DNA of 64,000 nucleotides, taken from Crambe crambe. Lineage: Eukaryota > Porifera > Demospongiae > Poecilosclerida > Crambeidae. Positions 10,772 to 23,205 of the stretch are shown here, in pieces; position 1 is the first letter of the stretch; each line of letters starts with the position of its first letter. Made by a program: the position numbers and the translations under genes. Under the pieces are notes generated by a model. The model was not told where the DNA came from. It saw nothing but the letters and a program-made list of their open reading frames with translations, and did not search any database. The DNA is taken from positions 6,541,563 through 6,605,562 of the forward strand of contig OZ004594.1 of assembly GCA_963924555.1 (NCBI GenBank), written 5' to 3'.

Positions 10772-13700
10772 AGGAAGCCATCTTTTCTATAATACGCATG
10801 CGCATGTATTTGATATCCAATTATTCGAAATTATAATATTACTCAGCTATCTCTAGCTAGCTAGCTAACTAGATAGCTAATGGACTACACTATCGACTCG
10901 GGGATTTTAGATTCACCAATCCATCTACCGGTAGACTCTATTTCAGCATCTTCGACCTCCAAGTATAGCTCAACAATAACACAACACCGTTTGACACGTT
11001 GATAATCATCGGGCTGGTATGCTATTGGAGAACTATTCTTCTTTCATCTGTCCCTGCATACACATAGAAGAATGAACTCTATACATAGCTAAAACCATAA
11101 AAGAGAGGGGAAAAAAAGACCAGGAACAAGTAAGGGAAAAAGCATTTCGTGAAATGAAAAAAGATGTAGGGATGACCACTGCTCAAAAAAGTAAGGAAAC
11201 AAGAAGAATGGAAATGGGATCAATCTTTGTTCTGTATATCCAGCCAACAATCCCTACATATACGTACATTACTACACTATAATCTGAAGCTACCCGACGT
11301 ATATGTAGGGATTGTTGGCTGGATATACAGAACAAAGATTGATCCCATTTCCATCCTTCTTGTTTCCTTACTTTTTTGAGCAGTGGTCATCCCTACATCT
11401 TTTTTCATTTCACGAAATGCTTTTTCCCTTACTTGTAATAAGTAAAGGCCATCTTATTATAAACTGTATAGCATATAAGTTTTCACTTTAGCTCATACAA
11501 TATTATGATGAGCCTCCAATGAACTACATAGCATAAACTTTGACTTGGATAGCAGGATCACAACATCCAGTTGCCTGTAATAAAATAGTAGAGCATTACA
11601 TCAAAAAAGGTGATGAACAAATAAAGGAAAAATATTTATTCTGAATAAAAAAGAAAAGTAGCATAGGCGTAGGAACCAGGGGGGCTGAGGGGGCTATAGC
11701 CCCCCCCCCCCCAATATTTCTAGCTAATCAGTACAGTTAGCTATACAATACTTCGAATTTTTATGATGGTGCAAATAAAAAATCTAGCCTCAAAGAAGTA
11801 GTTGAAATTTTGCTTCATGCTCCACGTGGGAAGAGGTACATCCTCCTCCCGCACCCCCCCCCCCTTGCCGTGGCCTAACAGCCATGCAGTCCACTACAAA
11901 GTTCAAAATCTAGCCCCCCCAAAGTTAAATTGCTTCCTACGCCTATGAGTAGGGATGGCTGTGTGCAGTCCAAAAAGTTCAGCAACAAGAGAGTAAACTA
12001 AGAGCTACTTCACTCTTTATATCTCATCTTGGCCTGTCATGGGAGTGAAGTAGCTCGTAGCTTGGTAATATTGGTGATGGGTAAGGGGTTACTTGACTGA
12101 AGTTCATTCACACAGCCATCCCTACTTTTCTTTTTTATTTGGAATGATAATTATAGGTGTTGCTATAGAATGTGTGTAGTTTTTTTTTTCAAGTGAAATA
12201 CTTTAATGAGATGTGGAATTGGAGGCTGGGAAATGGTACAGATTTATGCCTAGAACACAGCCATAGTGTGGCCTAGTTAGCTCGCGTAATTATTATCATT
12301 TAATAATACAATCAACTTTAGCATCGGTCTGCAGCTGCAACTTCTCCTGCATGTTAAGATAAATGCTACATGAAGCTTTGAAGGTAATTTTCAGTCATTG
12401 CTAAGAAAATATATGTATAAGCTGTGATAGTCGCTTCCAGCACTATGCCTCAGCACTTTGATCCTGAGATAAAAGCTACTATTATTATAGCAGCAATGTT
12501 ATTTTGAACTTTTAACTATAAAAAGGTGTGCAGTATTGTTCCAGATACCTTCCTATACTCACACTTTCCTAAAAGTGTAGCATTTACATCCATCAGCCCA
12601 TAATAGTAGCTAGTTATGTATACTCCTATAATTGCAGCGAGCGAGCTGACTCTCAGGTCATGACTCATTAAAATTGTAATATAATATATCTAGGTCTACA
12701 CTCCAAAATGCCCCAGGCTTACGTAAGGTACATACATACCTGTCCCGAATTAGCTGCATGTGTTTAGTAGTGCTGCATGGGTGCATAATGGCATGCTCCA
12801 ATTATAATCAAGCTAGATTGTTTTCTACAGCCTGGCTTATCTAAGTGGATTGTATAGGCGCTTGGCTTATCTAAGTGCCTGTGGTAAGTTTTTACAGCTT
12901 TCTATGCATGGAGCTTCCCGACTTACATGACTCTTGTCTCTGACAGCAATATCAAGCACTGGAGCCTATCAGCTGTTTACTTGCTTACTGTCGGAATGCT
13001 GTACATTATTGCTATAGTAGTAGTTGTAGAGGCTCTAGGTACTTTGTTACATATAAACTCAACAGCAAAATCTTCTAAAGAGTTGTAGCACTAACTTGCT
13101 TGCTCGCTCACTGTCAAAATTAATGTTGCACATTGCACTAGTTATAGAATGCATTTGCTGCTATCATCAGTATGTACATAAAAGAGTATACCTGATGGAA
13201 TTGTTATGCTATGATCTTGAAGTGGAGGTGATGGGACAGAGAATGCAGTAGTAGTTGATCCACTCAGAGAATACATGTTTTGTTCACAAAAGTTCTGTGG
13301 TGGACAAGTTATAGTCCTAGAATTGCGATCTCCAGTACAGTTGAGTGATGCATTATTGTTATCTGTTATGATGAATGAGTCCACACACTGCCTTCCTCTC
13401 TCATCCATGTTTATATTCACACTGAGGTCTGAGAGTGGACGCTCACTTGATGGGTCATTGGCACTGAAACTCCAAGTAGCACCTGTATAGATCGATATTA
13501 TTATTATATAGACATAGCTTTGCTGAATAGAGCAATCTAATTGGTCAGTTGCAGGGCACTATACCCTCATGGAGGACACCATGGAGGGCACTAGTCCTTG
13601 CTCTCAGGGCATAGGTTTAGTGCCAAGGCAACAATATTTCATTTCCACTAATGTGATTGGTTAGTCCTTCCTAGTTACCCTGGCCATTTTTACTAAACTA

Positions 13701-16700
13701 ATTCCAATGATGGTGAGTGAAAACGATAAGCACTACTGGTGCCATTGCTAGAGTGAAAACATCCTCGAGTGAAAACAATAATAAAATGCAATGCAACTAG
13801 CTGGCACAGATGCTGGTTGGATGAAAGAACTTCTGTACAAGCAGCAAAATTGTTGTTTACCAGCTGCCCGAGCCAGACCCATGTGTTGCATACTCCTCCC
13901 ACCATTAACGAGGCACTAGCACGACAACTTGTAGTTCAAGTTTCTTGGAAGTGGTAGGTCGCTATGGCTATGTTCTAAATTAGTTAGACACCTCAACCAA
14001 TGGGATCTACAGTATGTAGAAATCCTTGCTGCACTCAGGCTGCCACAGCCTGGGGCTTTCTAAATATGGTAGATCCTGTCTAACTATTATGTAGTGACTT
14101 CATCATGCTCTACATCATTAAAAGGGAATTCTGTGAAATTAAAATGGCCATTGGTCAGCAAACAATTGTAGGAGGTAATGGGGTCAATCTTTGTTCAGCC
14201 AACATTCCATACATATATTATGTTACTGCACATAATTATATGTTTCGCATGTCAGTTTGCTCCTAGCTGCCCTGCTAGGTTAGCGCCCAATCATGGCAAT
14301 CATGGCACTGTGCCCTTGCCCTGCGTGGGCGAGTTAAAGCACAGTGTGTGGGTGGGTTGTAGCACACTCAAACTTTATGCGATTTAAAGTTCGAGCGGCT
14401 TCTTTGATCTTCAGGCTGGGCATGACACAAATGAATGTTGGACTGTATTCTTCTTTCTTGACAGTTTGATGGAACATATGTTTCCTGGGAGTAAGATTTT
14501 CATCCAATTGAGCAAGAGTTACACTAAAGACTCTATAGGTTCCTGAATCAGAATGCCCTTATCTCTCTTTGAACTCTATCCCAGAAGAGCTACTACCACA
14601 CTTTATGTCTGTACTCCTTTTTCATGGGATCGGGAATACCAGTTTTCTCTCTACATTCTATCATTTTTCTCCTTCATCAATAATGAAACTGTGTGGTTCA
14701 CTAGGACAAGTGACAGCAGATCCTGCCTCCCCTTCCCTCCGACTTGTTGGCTGTGGATATTTTAGAGTACAGAGTACATTCATCATGATTTCAGCAATCT
14801 TCACCAGTCACCCTCTTTTATTCAATGAAATCAGAGTCTCTCCATGACTTGCACTATCATCAGGAGAACAGTGTGGGAGCAAGCAGACATGACCATGCCC
14901 TCTACCGAAGCGCTAAAGCTCCACTGGAATCGCTCCCTGTGGTATTAGAGATGCGGCATCATGCAACTTCCAACAACATTGATCTTCCAGGTAAGTTAGC
15001 TGTTTGAGAAATGTAATTAAGATTCGATTTTTAGCTCACTGACACACATACATTTACCTATATAGCTGGAAATGGTTCGATGGAAAAGTCCAAAGTGTCT
15101 TAGACGTTCCTGAAAACATGGCAAGAGTTCAGGAGAGGTTGGATTTTGTTTTCAATGGGTGTGGCTAAAAATTGACAAGCATACAAATGTGGACCAGGAT
15201 GCAAGTGTGTCAACTGTTTAAATAGCTCCTATGATAACAGTCTCAATCATCCTGAAGCAGTGATGGAGCTGTAAACATTGATGGACTTCAGAAACAGAAT
15301 GAAGAATTGATAGGAGATAATAATAGAGAGTGATGAAGAACATGAACCAAATGAAAGACAGGATGAATTGGTGTGACATTTGCATTTTACAATACTTATA
15401 TCCACAAAATTGCTAGTGTATAATTATACAAGCAGTACTGCACAGGATCCAGCTAGAATCTGAAGTGTCCACTGCTAGGAACGAAAATTCTAGCAAGAAA
15501 CACTATGACATGATGAAACTAGCCAAGCAACAGAGGCAACATATAGCTGAATTTTCTGCCTGTTTATAGCTTGCAACAATGTTTACTGTGCAGTAATACT
15601 TACCTAGGTTTCATCTTTAGCCGAAAGTGCTCTCCATATTGCTTCTTCGGCTTCTAAGAGGCAGTTACAGTCCATACAAAATACCCGCACAGTTTCTGTT
15701 TTTCATTTATGATGTCATTGCTACTACATGGTAATTAATTGCGTGCACTGGCGATTAGACTGCTAAGTGCTATGGGCATGTTTCATTTGTGGGGTCAAAG
15801 GTCAAACAAATGTGTGCGCATGCGTATTATTAACTATGCCCGCTAGCTATTGACGTACCGTATTTCCTTGAATAATAGCCCTCCTTGAATGAACGCCTGC
15901 CTCATATAATCGCCAGGAGACTTCAAGCAACATAACAGACAAAAGTCTAAGAAGCAGGTAAGATCAGTTAATGAACCTACTTTCAGCTACGTATGATGCA
16001 GCAAAACTTACTAACTATATATCCTCAGATAACGCTCGACTCGCCATTAATAATGCACACGCCACCTTGTGCCCGCAGTACATTAATTTAATAGACGCCG
16101 GCCTTATATAGAAGCCTGCCTCGTTTTGTAGCCGGGTATGAGAATTCTCTGTAAGAAATAAACGCCCGGGCTATTATTCAAGGAAATATGGTACGTATAA
16201 TATATCTCGAGCTCCGTTGACATGACCAGAGAGTGGCTCGCTTCGCTCGCCAATTATTTTGGTTGTCACTGATTTCTTTTTTGCGCAATTATGTGACTGC
16301 TGTACAGTCAAGGTCACGTGCATGCGTTTGTGTGTGCTACTAATAGGACGTATGTACCACGCATAGTCGCCTCCAGCACTGCGCCTCAGCACCTTGGTGC
16401 TGAGGCAAAAATAGAGAGGTATACTGTAAGGTTAAGGTATAAGTTAATGAGGTATGTAATTACACTGGCTATGAGATGCTATGGTTGAAAACTACAGTTT
16501 CATACTGACTAGCACTTCCTACTCTACACAATACTGGTTCAGATAAGGGGTTGTCATTTAGAAATTCTACTGGCAGTATGGATTTAGCCAACTGTAGCTG
16601 CTATTGTTTGAAACAGCAGAAGCCACTGATAGAAAGCAAAGTCTGATAAACGTTGATCGCTTTAGCTGAGATATGGTGCAGAGTATCAATCAAGTGTGAA

Positions 16701-19700
16701 AGAATCAGACCAACAGAGCCAAATTGAACCTCTTGAATAGCAAGTGAATCAAGCATGATTTGAAGTAAAAGGTAGGGATTGTCATGTACGTTGGTCAAAG
16801 CGGGAAGATGATGTCGAGCTACTGCTCAGAATGCATTGAAGATGGTAATTTCTGGTGGTAAATACCCATAGCAGAGTGTAGCTGTGAAAAAAATTAGTAT
16901 AGGTAATTACATGCTTTTGAGTGTAATTTGGGTATAATTGTATGAGGAACTGGCTAGGTAATTGCATGAGGCGAAGCCGAGTGCAATTTTAGCAGTTTCG
17001 AATGCAATTATACCCAAATAGCATGTGATTGCCCATTAATCATATGGTAAATTACTTGTATCAGCCAGGCAGCTGCGCTGTTTATGTGAACCTATAATGC
17101 TTGCTACAAAATACTTACTTCAGCCTAGCGGTGGCCTACTAGGCCGACAATCCACTTAGATAAGCCTAGTGCCTAGAAAAAGCGCTGTAGAAATCAATCA
17201 AGCTTGCCTACAATCTTCAGAAATGTCGTTACTAGGTTAGTCTACACATGCGCAGTAGGTAGGAGTGAAATTATGAACTACGAGTGAAATTAAGGATTAA
17301 TTTCCCGCGAACTAATGAGGGTAAATGTACTAGTAAATATTAACCATATGATTAGACTTGTAACTAGTTCTGTGAAATTTTTCCCCCTACTTGGTATATA
17401 ATTAAGGGCAACTGCATACCAAGCAGAAAAATAATATTGGCATTTTAATTTTAAACGACATAACAGAGTTTTGTTTCAGAAGAAAACACATAGTTTAGTG
17501 AGGCCAGAAGGATGCCATTTTCTTTTCTGCACATAATAATTATAGATTGTAACAGTGTCTAGAGGATCCTAAGGCCTATGCTTCAAAACTCTTGACACAG
17601 TTGAGAGCTTAGAATGGCTTCAAATATAGCTAACCAGCCAAGAAAGCTTCGAGAATGGATGTGGAAAATCACTAAAACTAAGGTATGCTTTCCAGCTTAT
17701 ATGCTTGAAAATATAAACTAACTACATTACCTTTGGTACCTTGTTGCTCTTCAGCTCTAGTTCGAAACTCTGCCTTTGCACAGGGATGACCAGGAATAAC
17801 ATTGTTTTCTCAGCAATGACTGAAAACTAGAAGATGGCACAATTTTTGGCTTAGTATGATAGAAATGGGAACTGGAGTGCATATAAGAGTAGAAATATTA
17901 TTTATTTATTAATTAATCTTTCTCCTTGGTATGTAATTTTCAAGGGTAACCTCATACCAAGTAGAAAAATGTTATTGGTTTATAGATACTATGCCATGCA
18001 AGGGTTTGGGTTTCGAACTAACTAAAGCCTAGGGGTACCGAAGGTAACATAGATAGCTTAGTCTATATTTCTAAGCGTATAAGCTGGGAAACTTATTAGT
18101 TTTTGGTGATTTTCTACACAACTCTATTCTCCATGAATAGCTAGCTTAGTGCAATATTGGAAGTTTTTCTATTTGAGTCTAATAGCTGGCCTAGCCCCAC
18201 ACTAGTGGGTTGGCTCTGGAGTTCATATGTATGTATGTATGACCCAATCTGGGAAGAGGGACCTTATCACAATTCTTACTGTTAATAGATCATAATATTG
18301 TTTATTATATCATAAGTATCTAGGGTCTTTCCCTGCTAAGCAGCCATGTGGTTGACTATGTGTGGCTTCAAGGTGCTTAGTGCCCAACTAGTAGTCTAGC
18401 TAATCTATGATTCTTTGCAGGTTGTTCTGTTGCACCAGAATAAATTTTTCTACTTGCTATGCGATTTCCCTCGAAATTACATTTTTTAAAAATAATCTAA
18501 TGTATGGTTTCTGCTCTTACATGCACTCTAGAGCTTCATTCTTCCCATCTCAGAACTTACTACTACTGTCATTAAAAGAGCCAGAAATTACATGAAATCT
18601 TCTCTTTCTCAGCCATTGCTCAGCAAACGCTGGTAGTTCAGTGAGACCAGCAGAAAGAAACATTTTTTCCCTAGCTACATAATTCAACATCATGTAGCAT
18701 AAGTCGCCAATTATCGACCGGCACCTATTATCGACCGCAGCAGCACCTATTATCGACTACTTAGTATACGGAAAGTCTATGGTAGTAAACAAACGTAAAC
18801 GGATTCTAAGAAAATGGCTGCATTGAAAAATATATGGGAAAAACTTACAAGCTCTAGAGAGAAAATAGAACTTCAACAGCACGTATTTATCAACTGCAGT
18901 ATGAAAGTAAGTTACACGTTACCTATCGCCATGGCTCCGTAAATCACTTAAAAGGTACGAAAGCTATCGACTTAAAGTCGAATTTGGTGCTTGTTTAGTG
19001 AGGACTGTAGGATAGATTATGACTGGATTCTGTAGGAATATGAAACAAAGACCAATGAAGACTGTGTCCTAAAAGGATCACCAAAATCCAACGAAAAGGA
19101 GAGCTTCTGCAGCAGTTCCATTCCACCATTAAATTGTGAAGCAGTTTATGGTAGAAATGCTTCGTTCATTTTTTATAAAATTTGTTATGATGATGTATTT
19201 TATAGCATAAAATTGTAGCTATAAAAGTATCTTTTTAAGGGCCCTAACATGTAGTGGAGCAGAACTAAAAAAAAAGAATGGAACAGACGATGATTGATAT
19301 TATGATTTTCAATGGGTGGTCGAAAATAGGTACCGGTGGTCGATCAATGATTTTTTAGTTGACGTAGTAGATTCAGCATAGCAAAGTTCTATCCAATTGT
19401 GAGAAAAATAATTTATATGACGTTATGGAGGATGAAATTATCTTTCTTATGGTTGTTGTTTGAGACTTTGACGACCATCGGTGAGGGAGATATGGTATGA
19501 GGGGCAAAGTATGGTTGATAATCGGCGACTTACGCTACTAACGCATTTATCAGCGACTCTTTCCCAATTCATGCATGTGAGATAATTCTAGAGCTTACGA
19601 ATACAGCACTAAAGCTAACTAGTCAGCCATGAAAGCTTCGTGCACGGAGAATCCAACAGCAGAGAGTTGTGTGGAAAAAATCACCAATGGGCTTTCCTGC

Positions 19701-22700
19701 TTATGAACTAAGCTATCTGTGCTACCTTGTTGCTTGTACCTTATTATTTGTACCTTATTACTCTTCCCTAGGCTTTGGTTGGTATTCTTTATAGCATGAA
19801 CTAGCACCTAGCTAGATAGATGGAAACCCCACCCCTTAAAACAGCTCATTCATGTGACGACCTTTACCAAATATTCCAATTAACTGCTCAATATTGTACT
19901 TGGTATGTGGTTGGCCCTTCAAAAAGAAAAAAAGAAGAAAAAGAGAATGTTTCTGCTCTTACAGGCACACTCTTATAAAACTCCGATCTCAGTATCATAC
20001 TAGAGCCAAAATTCCTCTAGTTCTATACCCATAGGGAAATCCTGATCATATCCTAGTGCATACCAATAGGAGTATCCTGGTATGTCCATACCTGTGTGTT
20101 GATCTTTCAGGACATCCTGAGATGTCCCAGGATATAGCATACAATACTAAGGATGTCCCTCTCTTACATGTAAGTATATTAGGAATAGAAAGTCATTCCA
20201 GGACATAGAGTAGTCATGATAGGTTTACTAGGACAACTAAGATTAATGGTGTTAGTCCTGGACACTAGTGTAGTTCTTAGCCATTGCTGAGAAAACACAG
20301 ATAGTTAAGTGAAGCCAATAGGACACTATTTCAGGGCTGATGGTAACATTCTAATATTTTTTTGGACATGATTATCTAATAATGGCAGAAAATGACCGGA
20401 TAAATGAAGAAATTGACCAGAAAATGTCCTGTATGCACTATGTCTTGGTATCAGAGTGCTGAGATAAGGTAAACTCGTCTTAAAAGCACGATAATGAGAA
20501 TAGAGTAGCAATATTGGCTCAACTGCAAGGAGGCCCAGTATTGCCACAATTATTATATTTTTTACTTATCTATTCTGTTAACAAATCATAATTCACAGCC
20601 ACTTTTAAAAAATGAAAAAAGGATGGAAACAAGTCTCTAAATAAAACAGGTTACATACGTATGTTAAGACGGGGACCTTAAGTCTAGTTGAGCTGTATAG
20701 TCTCGTATCAAAACAAGCCCTACATTTCAGCTGCATAATTATAGCCAAGTTACAATACTTACCCATAAACACTGCTTGTACAGACTGAACACCAATTGCA
20801 TTATTCGTGATCAAAGGACGTTGACATCGCACATTAATGGATGGAGTGGCAACAACAGTAGCAGTGGTGACAATAACAGATCCATTTTGAAATCCATCAA
20901 AAGAGTATAAAGGATACACTTCTCATTAAAGCAGTTATGCATAAAGTTCTGAAGTTCATGGTTTATAGAGGTTGATGAAAAGGCTACACCACAGCAACCG
21001 TTACGTAGTTGTATTGCCCACAGACTTGTTCACAGATGAAAGCTTTGAGTACACTGTATCGGTTCTTTCAAGCAAGTGTAGTAAGAACAGCAGGCTTGAA
21101 ATCTATCTGAGAACTGCTGAATTCTCCTTCTCTCAAACTCAAAGTTGTCCTACATATATGTATGACCCTGCACAGGATTCTTCCTGCTGTAATTACAACC
21201 CTAGAAAGAGTAGCTAAGCATGGCCTCAAAAGTGTTATTATGAAAGTATACATGTACGTATGTATGGGCATGCTGTTCATGTTGATTATTCTCTCAAATG
21301 CTTCTTCTACAATATTATTTTTCCACTTGGGATGTGGTTGTCCTTGAAAAAGAAACTACTTGATATACTCACTATTTTCCTATTCACGTATCGTGAGATA
21401 TTCTGGCAGAGTTTCGAGCTATAGAGCGAAAGAGAAGCTAGTCTCTTGCACCCTGGCGCTAAAGCCTAGCAACAAGGTACTGAAGGTAGCATAGTTAGGT
21501 TAGTTTATATATCCAAGCATAGCTGGAAAGCCTATCTTAGTTTTAGTGATTTTTCTCTGCTGCTGGATTCTCAGTGCATGAAGCTTTCTTGGGTGATTAG
21601 CTATATAGTTTTAGCGCTATATTTTGAAGCCTTTCTTCTTTAGTCTAAGTTCTAAACTGTGTCGAGTTTTGAAGCATAGGCCTTAGGATCCCAGGATCCT
21701 TAAATCATCGATCTAAGAAAGTAGTAAGTACTGAGATGGGAAGAATGAAGGTCTAGAGTACATGTAAGAGCAGAAACATTAATTTTTCTACTTGGAATGT
21801 AAATAGAGAAACAGGATTATACTATCTAATGAGTTTTAATTAGGGGCAATTATAACAGTCTGACATACAAATTCCTAGGCAGTTTGGTTGGCCCTTTTGA
21901 CAGTATCATAATAGAAAGAAGTATAGCAGTGCTATGCCATCAAATGTCAGGTCAACTGTGATTTGTTATGATTGTCCCTGATCTATACACTATAGCTAAT
22001 TATTCAGAACGTACAATTATACATAACCAATATAATACATAGGTTATTCTAAACAGAATTCAGTACTCACCCAAAAATTCTGCCCGTACAGACTGAACAT
22101 CATCATCACTGTTGACAATAGGAGTCTGACATCGCACATTAATGGTTCCAATGGATGGAGTAGCAATAACAGTAGCAGTACTGACAATAACATTTCCATT
22201 GACAGATCCATCAAAAGTGTAGTTCATATTAGGAGAAATAGGATTTGGAACTTGAGGAGTTACTGACACTGCAACTGGATTTGATGGATTGCTCTCAGAG
22301 GTGATATTCCAAGTATGGGTGGCACTGTTTACAGTACAGGTGAAGACTACTCGCTCGCCAGGACAAGAAAAATTCCTTCCATGTTGCACATGACTGGACC
22401 ACTGGAGTTCAGCAGTCCTCACTAGTGTTGGAAAATAAAAATAGATTATTATGAAAAAGAAGAAATGCAGTATAATTTGATTGAATGATCAAGGGATGAC
22501 TAGCATAAATATCTAAAAGTCAACTAATAATGTGACTTGTGTGAATCCATTGTACATGTCATATCATGTTTGAAGGTGGAGTTAAGGATGACATTATTTT
22601 GAGATGTAACATCACTATGCACTATACATACATCTGTACATGACAGCTATAATAGGTGTGAAACACACAGATTACAGCAGTAGCCAAAGAAAACTTTAAA

Positions 22701-22784
22701 AACTTAAAGAAAGTGCTACTGATACCTACCATTGTGAAAAATTCCTGTCAAGAAAAGAACTGCAATCAAAGCAATCATTTTCAT
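6402..22784 (-). CDS. Ig-like single-pass transmembrane receptor, 7 exons, complete
   Basis: Exons (minus strand): 22784-22730, 22421-22071, 13482-13192, 9294-9221, 8334-8109, 7932-7642 and 6679-6402. Every junction has AG/GT, all phases agree, and the total is 1566 nt = 521 residues plus TAA. Exon 1 is a signal peptide (MKMIALIAVLFLTGIFHN). Exon 2 (residues 19-135) is an Ig-like domain, with CPGERVVFTC before a W and a later VRC. Exon 3 (136-232) is a cysteine-bearing domain of no family I recognise. Exons 4-5 are unassigned extracellular sequence. Exon 6 (about 333-429) looks like a fibronectin III fold. Exon 7 has a Thr-rich stalk, one TM helix (VVTVVCTIVFFIVGVVGGFA) and a tail with PLYEDV and DNVAY (an NxxY, PTB-type site). 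The likely role is cell-surface recognition; the ligand is unknown. Introns 2 (8.6 kb) and 3 are filled with repeats. Confidence 0.85.
6731..6815 (+). repeat. R-type element end fragment (R5a)
   Basis: The sequence ACTCTCTAAGTAGGGATGGCACGGATTGCC resembles the 5' end of the R elements (hairpin arm, then GTAGGG motif, then CACGG). It is about 85 bp long and similar to 10146-10215. Confidence 0.45.
7935..7990 (+). repeat. (GAAA)n microsatellite forming a splice acceptor tract
   Basis: About 13 GAAA units. On the coding (minus) strand it is (CTTT)n, ending in TCTCTCAG directly at the start of receptor exon 6 (7932), so the repeat is the polypyrimidine tract of that intron. Confidence 0.9.
10146..10215 (+). 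repeat. R-type element end fragment (R5b)
   Basis: Similar to 6731-6815 (CTAAGTACGGATGGCACGGATC…TTTCTTTCATAACT). It lies just upstream of R1-a in receptor intron 3. Confidence 0.4.
10264..11436 (+). mobile_element. R1-a, complete non-autonomous hairpin-ended element
   Basis: It begins TCAGAGAGTGCGGTAGCACTCTCT, a 9-bp stem with a GGTA loop, preceded by A. The sub-terminal ATGTAGGGATGAC is at 10288-10300 and its inverse GTCATCCCTACAT at 11386-11398, 38 nt from the end. The last 311 bp (11126-11436) form a near-perfect palindrome with ACAAGT and ACTTGT ends and a spacer of about 30 nt. The middle contains CATATCTCTCGAACC-like sequence, an ACGCATGCGCATG palindrome and a 32-nt poly(A) run (10737-10769). 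No coding sequence was recognised. It sits in intron 3 of the Ig receptor gene. Confidence 0.85.
11662..11947. mobile_element. MITE with CATAGGCGTAGGAA inverted ends
   Basis: The left end CATAGGCGTAGGAACC matches the right end TTCCTACGCCTATG in inverted form. Long C and G runs lie inside each end. AGTAG at 11657-11661 is repeated at 11948-11952, a plausible 5-bp target duplication. A decayed piece of the same end is near 33791. Confidence 0.7.
11948..12126. mobile_element. MITE with AGTAGGGATGGCTGTGTG inverted ends
   Basis: The left AGTAGGGATGGCTGTGTG and right CACACAGCCATCCCTACT are perfect inverted repeats of 18 bp around a 179-bp element. The previous MITE abuts its left tip, as if inserted at that end. 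Confidence 0.7.
14000..15857. other. intronic stretch of the receptor gene with no gene seen
   Basis: Part of receptor intron 2. Open frames here are short, overlap each other and have no recognisable motif. Around 14165-14215 a decayed piece of the R1 hairpin (GGTCAATCTTTGTTC…CAGCCAACATTCC) is visible. Confidence 0.5.
15858..16191. mobile_element. TA-flanked MITE, CCGTATTTCCTTGAATAATA ends
   Basis: The 24-bp inverted ends read CCRTATTTCCTTGAATAATA followed by GCCC, with one mismatch. TA flanks both sides (15856-15857 and 16192-16193), the target site of Tc1/mariner-type transposases. It is non-coding. Confidence 0.75.
16197..16255 (+). repeat. dispersed 55-bp motif with GGCGAGCGAAGCGAGCC
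   Basis: ATATATCTCGAGCTC…GTTGACATGACCAGA, then GTGGCTCGCTTCGCTCGCC. It is nearly identical, inverted, to 58206-58260. Confidence 0.6.
17505..17770 (+). repeat. dispersed repeat F, copy 1
   Basis: Contains AGAAAGCTTCGAGAATGGA, ACTAAAACTAAGGTATGC and TACCTTGTTGCTC. Related copies lie inverted at about 18020-18150, direct at about 19610-19790, and inverted at about 21465-21705. Boundaries are approximate and I found no terminal repeats. Confidence 0.5.
18020..18150 (-). repeat. dispersed repeat F, copy 2
   Basis: Inverted partial copy of 17505-17770 (GGTACCGAAGGTAACATAG…TTTTTGGTGATTTTC). Confidence 0.45.
18697..19535. mobile_element. TA-flanked 839-bp DNA transposon remnant
   Basis: The ends GCRTAAGTCGCCRATTATCR plus ACC are inverted repeats with two mismatches, and TA flanks both sides (18695-18696 and 19536-19537). 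Inside, a plus frame starts MAALKNIWEKLTSSREK (near 18813) and meets GTAAGT, so it may be a first coding exon. I did not recognise a transposase. Size and TA sites suggest a Tc1/mariner-like or related non-autonomous element. Confidence 0.65.
19610..19790 (+). repeat. dispersed repeat F, copy 3
   Basis: Shares GCCATGAAAGCTTCGTG, GTGGAAAAAATCACC and CTACCTTGTTGCT with the other F copies. The 62-residue minus frame across it has no counterpart in them and is not taken as a gene. Confidence 0.45.
20763..20905 (-). pseudogene. duplicated 3' half of the receptor Ig exon
   Basis: The minus frame reads SFDGFQNGSVIVTTATVVATP…VQSVQAVFMG, a clear match to the end of receptor exon 2 (TFDGSVNGNVIVSTATVIATP…VQSVRAEFLG). 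The phase-1 splice donor (G|GTAAGT) is kept. The 5' half, including the first Ig cysteine, and an acceptor are missing, so it cannot be a normal cassette exon. It lies in the intron directly downstream of the intact exon. Confidence 0.75.
21465..21705 (-). repeat. dispersed repeat F, copy 4
   Basis: Inverted relative to 17505-17770 (AGCAACAAGGTACTGAAGG…GAAGCTTTCTTGGG…GAAGCATAGGCCTTAGGATC). Confidence 0.5.
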
Positions 22785-23205
22785 CTGCAAATAAATGAAG
22801 TAACATACATAGTTAGAATGCTGATCGTGCCTACAGTTATACGTAAATACTATAATATCAGAGAGAAATCAATACATAGCTCTTTCTATGTAGGGGTTAC
22901 TTGGAGGGCTGTATATACATCAAAATTAATACTAAAATCAGCTTGACTTCACTACTGTGCACATTACAGACCATGAAGTGGTTGTCAAGAATGTGACTGA
23001 CACTTTTCAATATCTGAACTATCATGGTGAGTATATAGTGATGCATGAAGAGGAAGTGAGATTAGCCACCCACAGACATTTCAAACTGATATCGTATACA
23101 TTAGGGAAGTACTCACTGTACTTTAATCATATGTAAACCTGCACCATGTCCAGGTCCACATAGTGTCATCCATGGCTTTAAAGGAATATTGCAGAACATT
23201 AACAT
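22785..23205. other. 5' flank of the Ig receptor gene
   Basis: This should hold the promoter of the receptor gene, but I see no convincing core element. A decayed R-type end (TTCTATGTAGGGGTTACTTGG) lies at about 22881-22905. Confidence 0.4.

Noticed and set aside
10264-11436. Assigning the R elements firmly to Helitrons
   Set aside because: TC start, A^T context and a 3' hairpin fit, but the end is CTTG rather than CTRR, the hairpin is far longer than usual and reaches the terminus, and no Rep/helicase was found. Kept as a hypothesis only.
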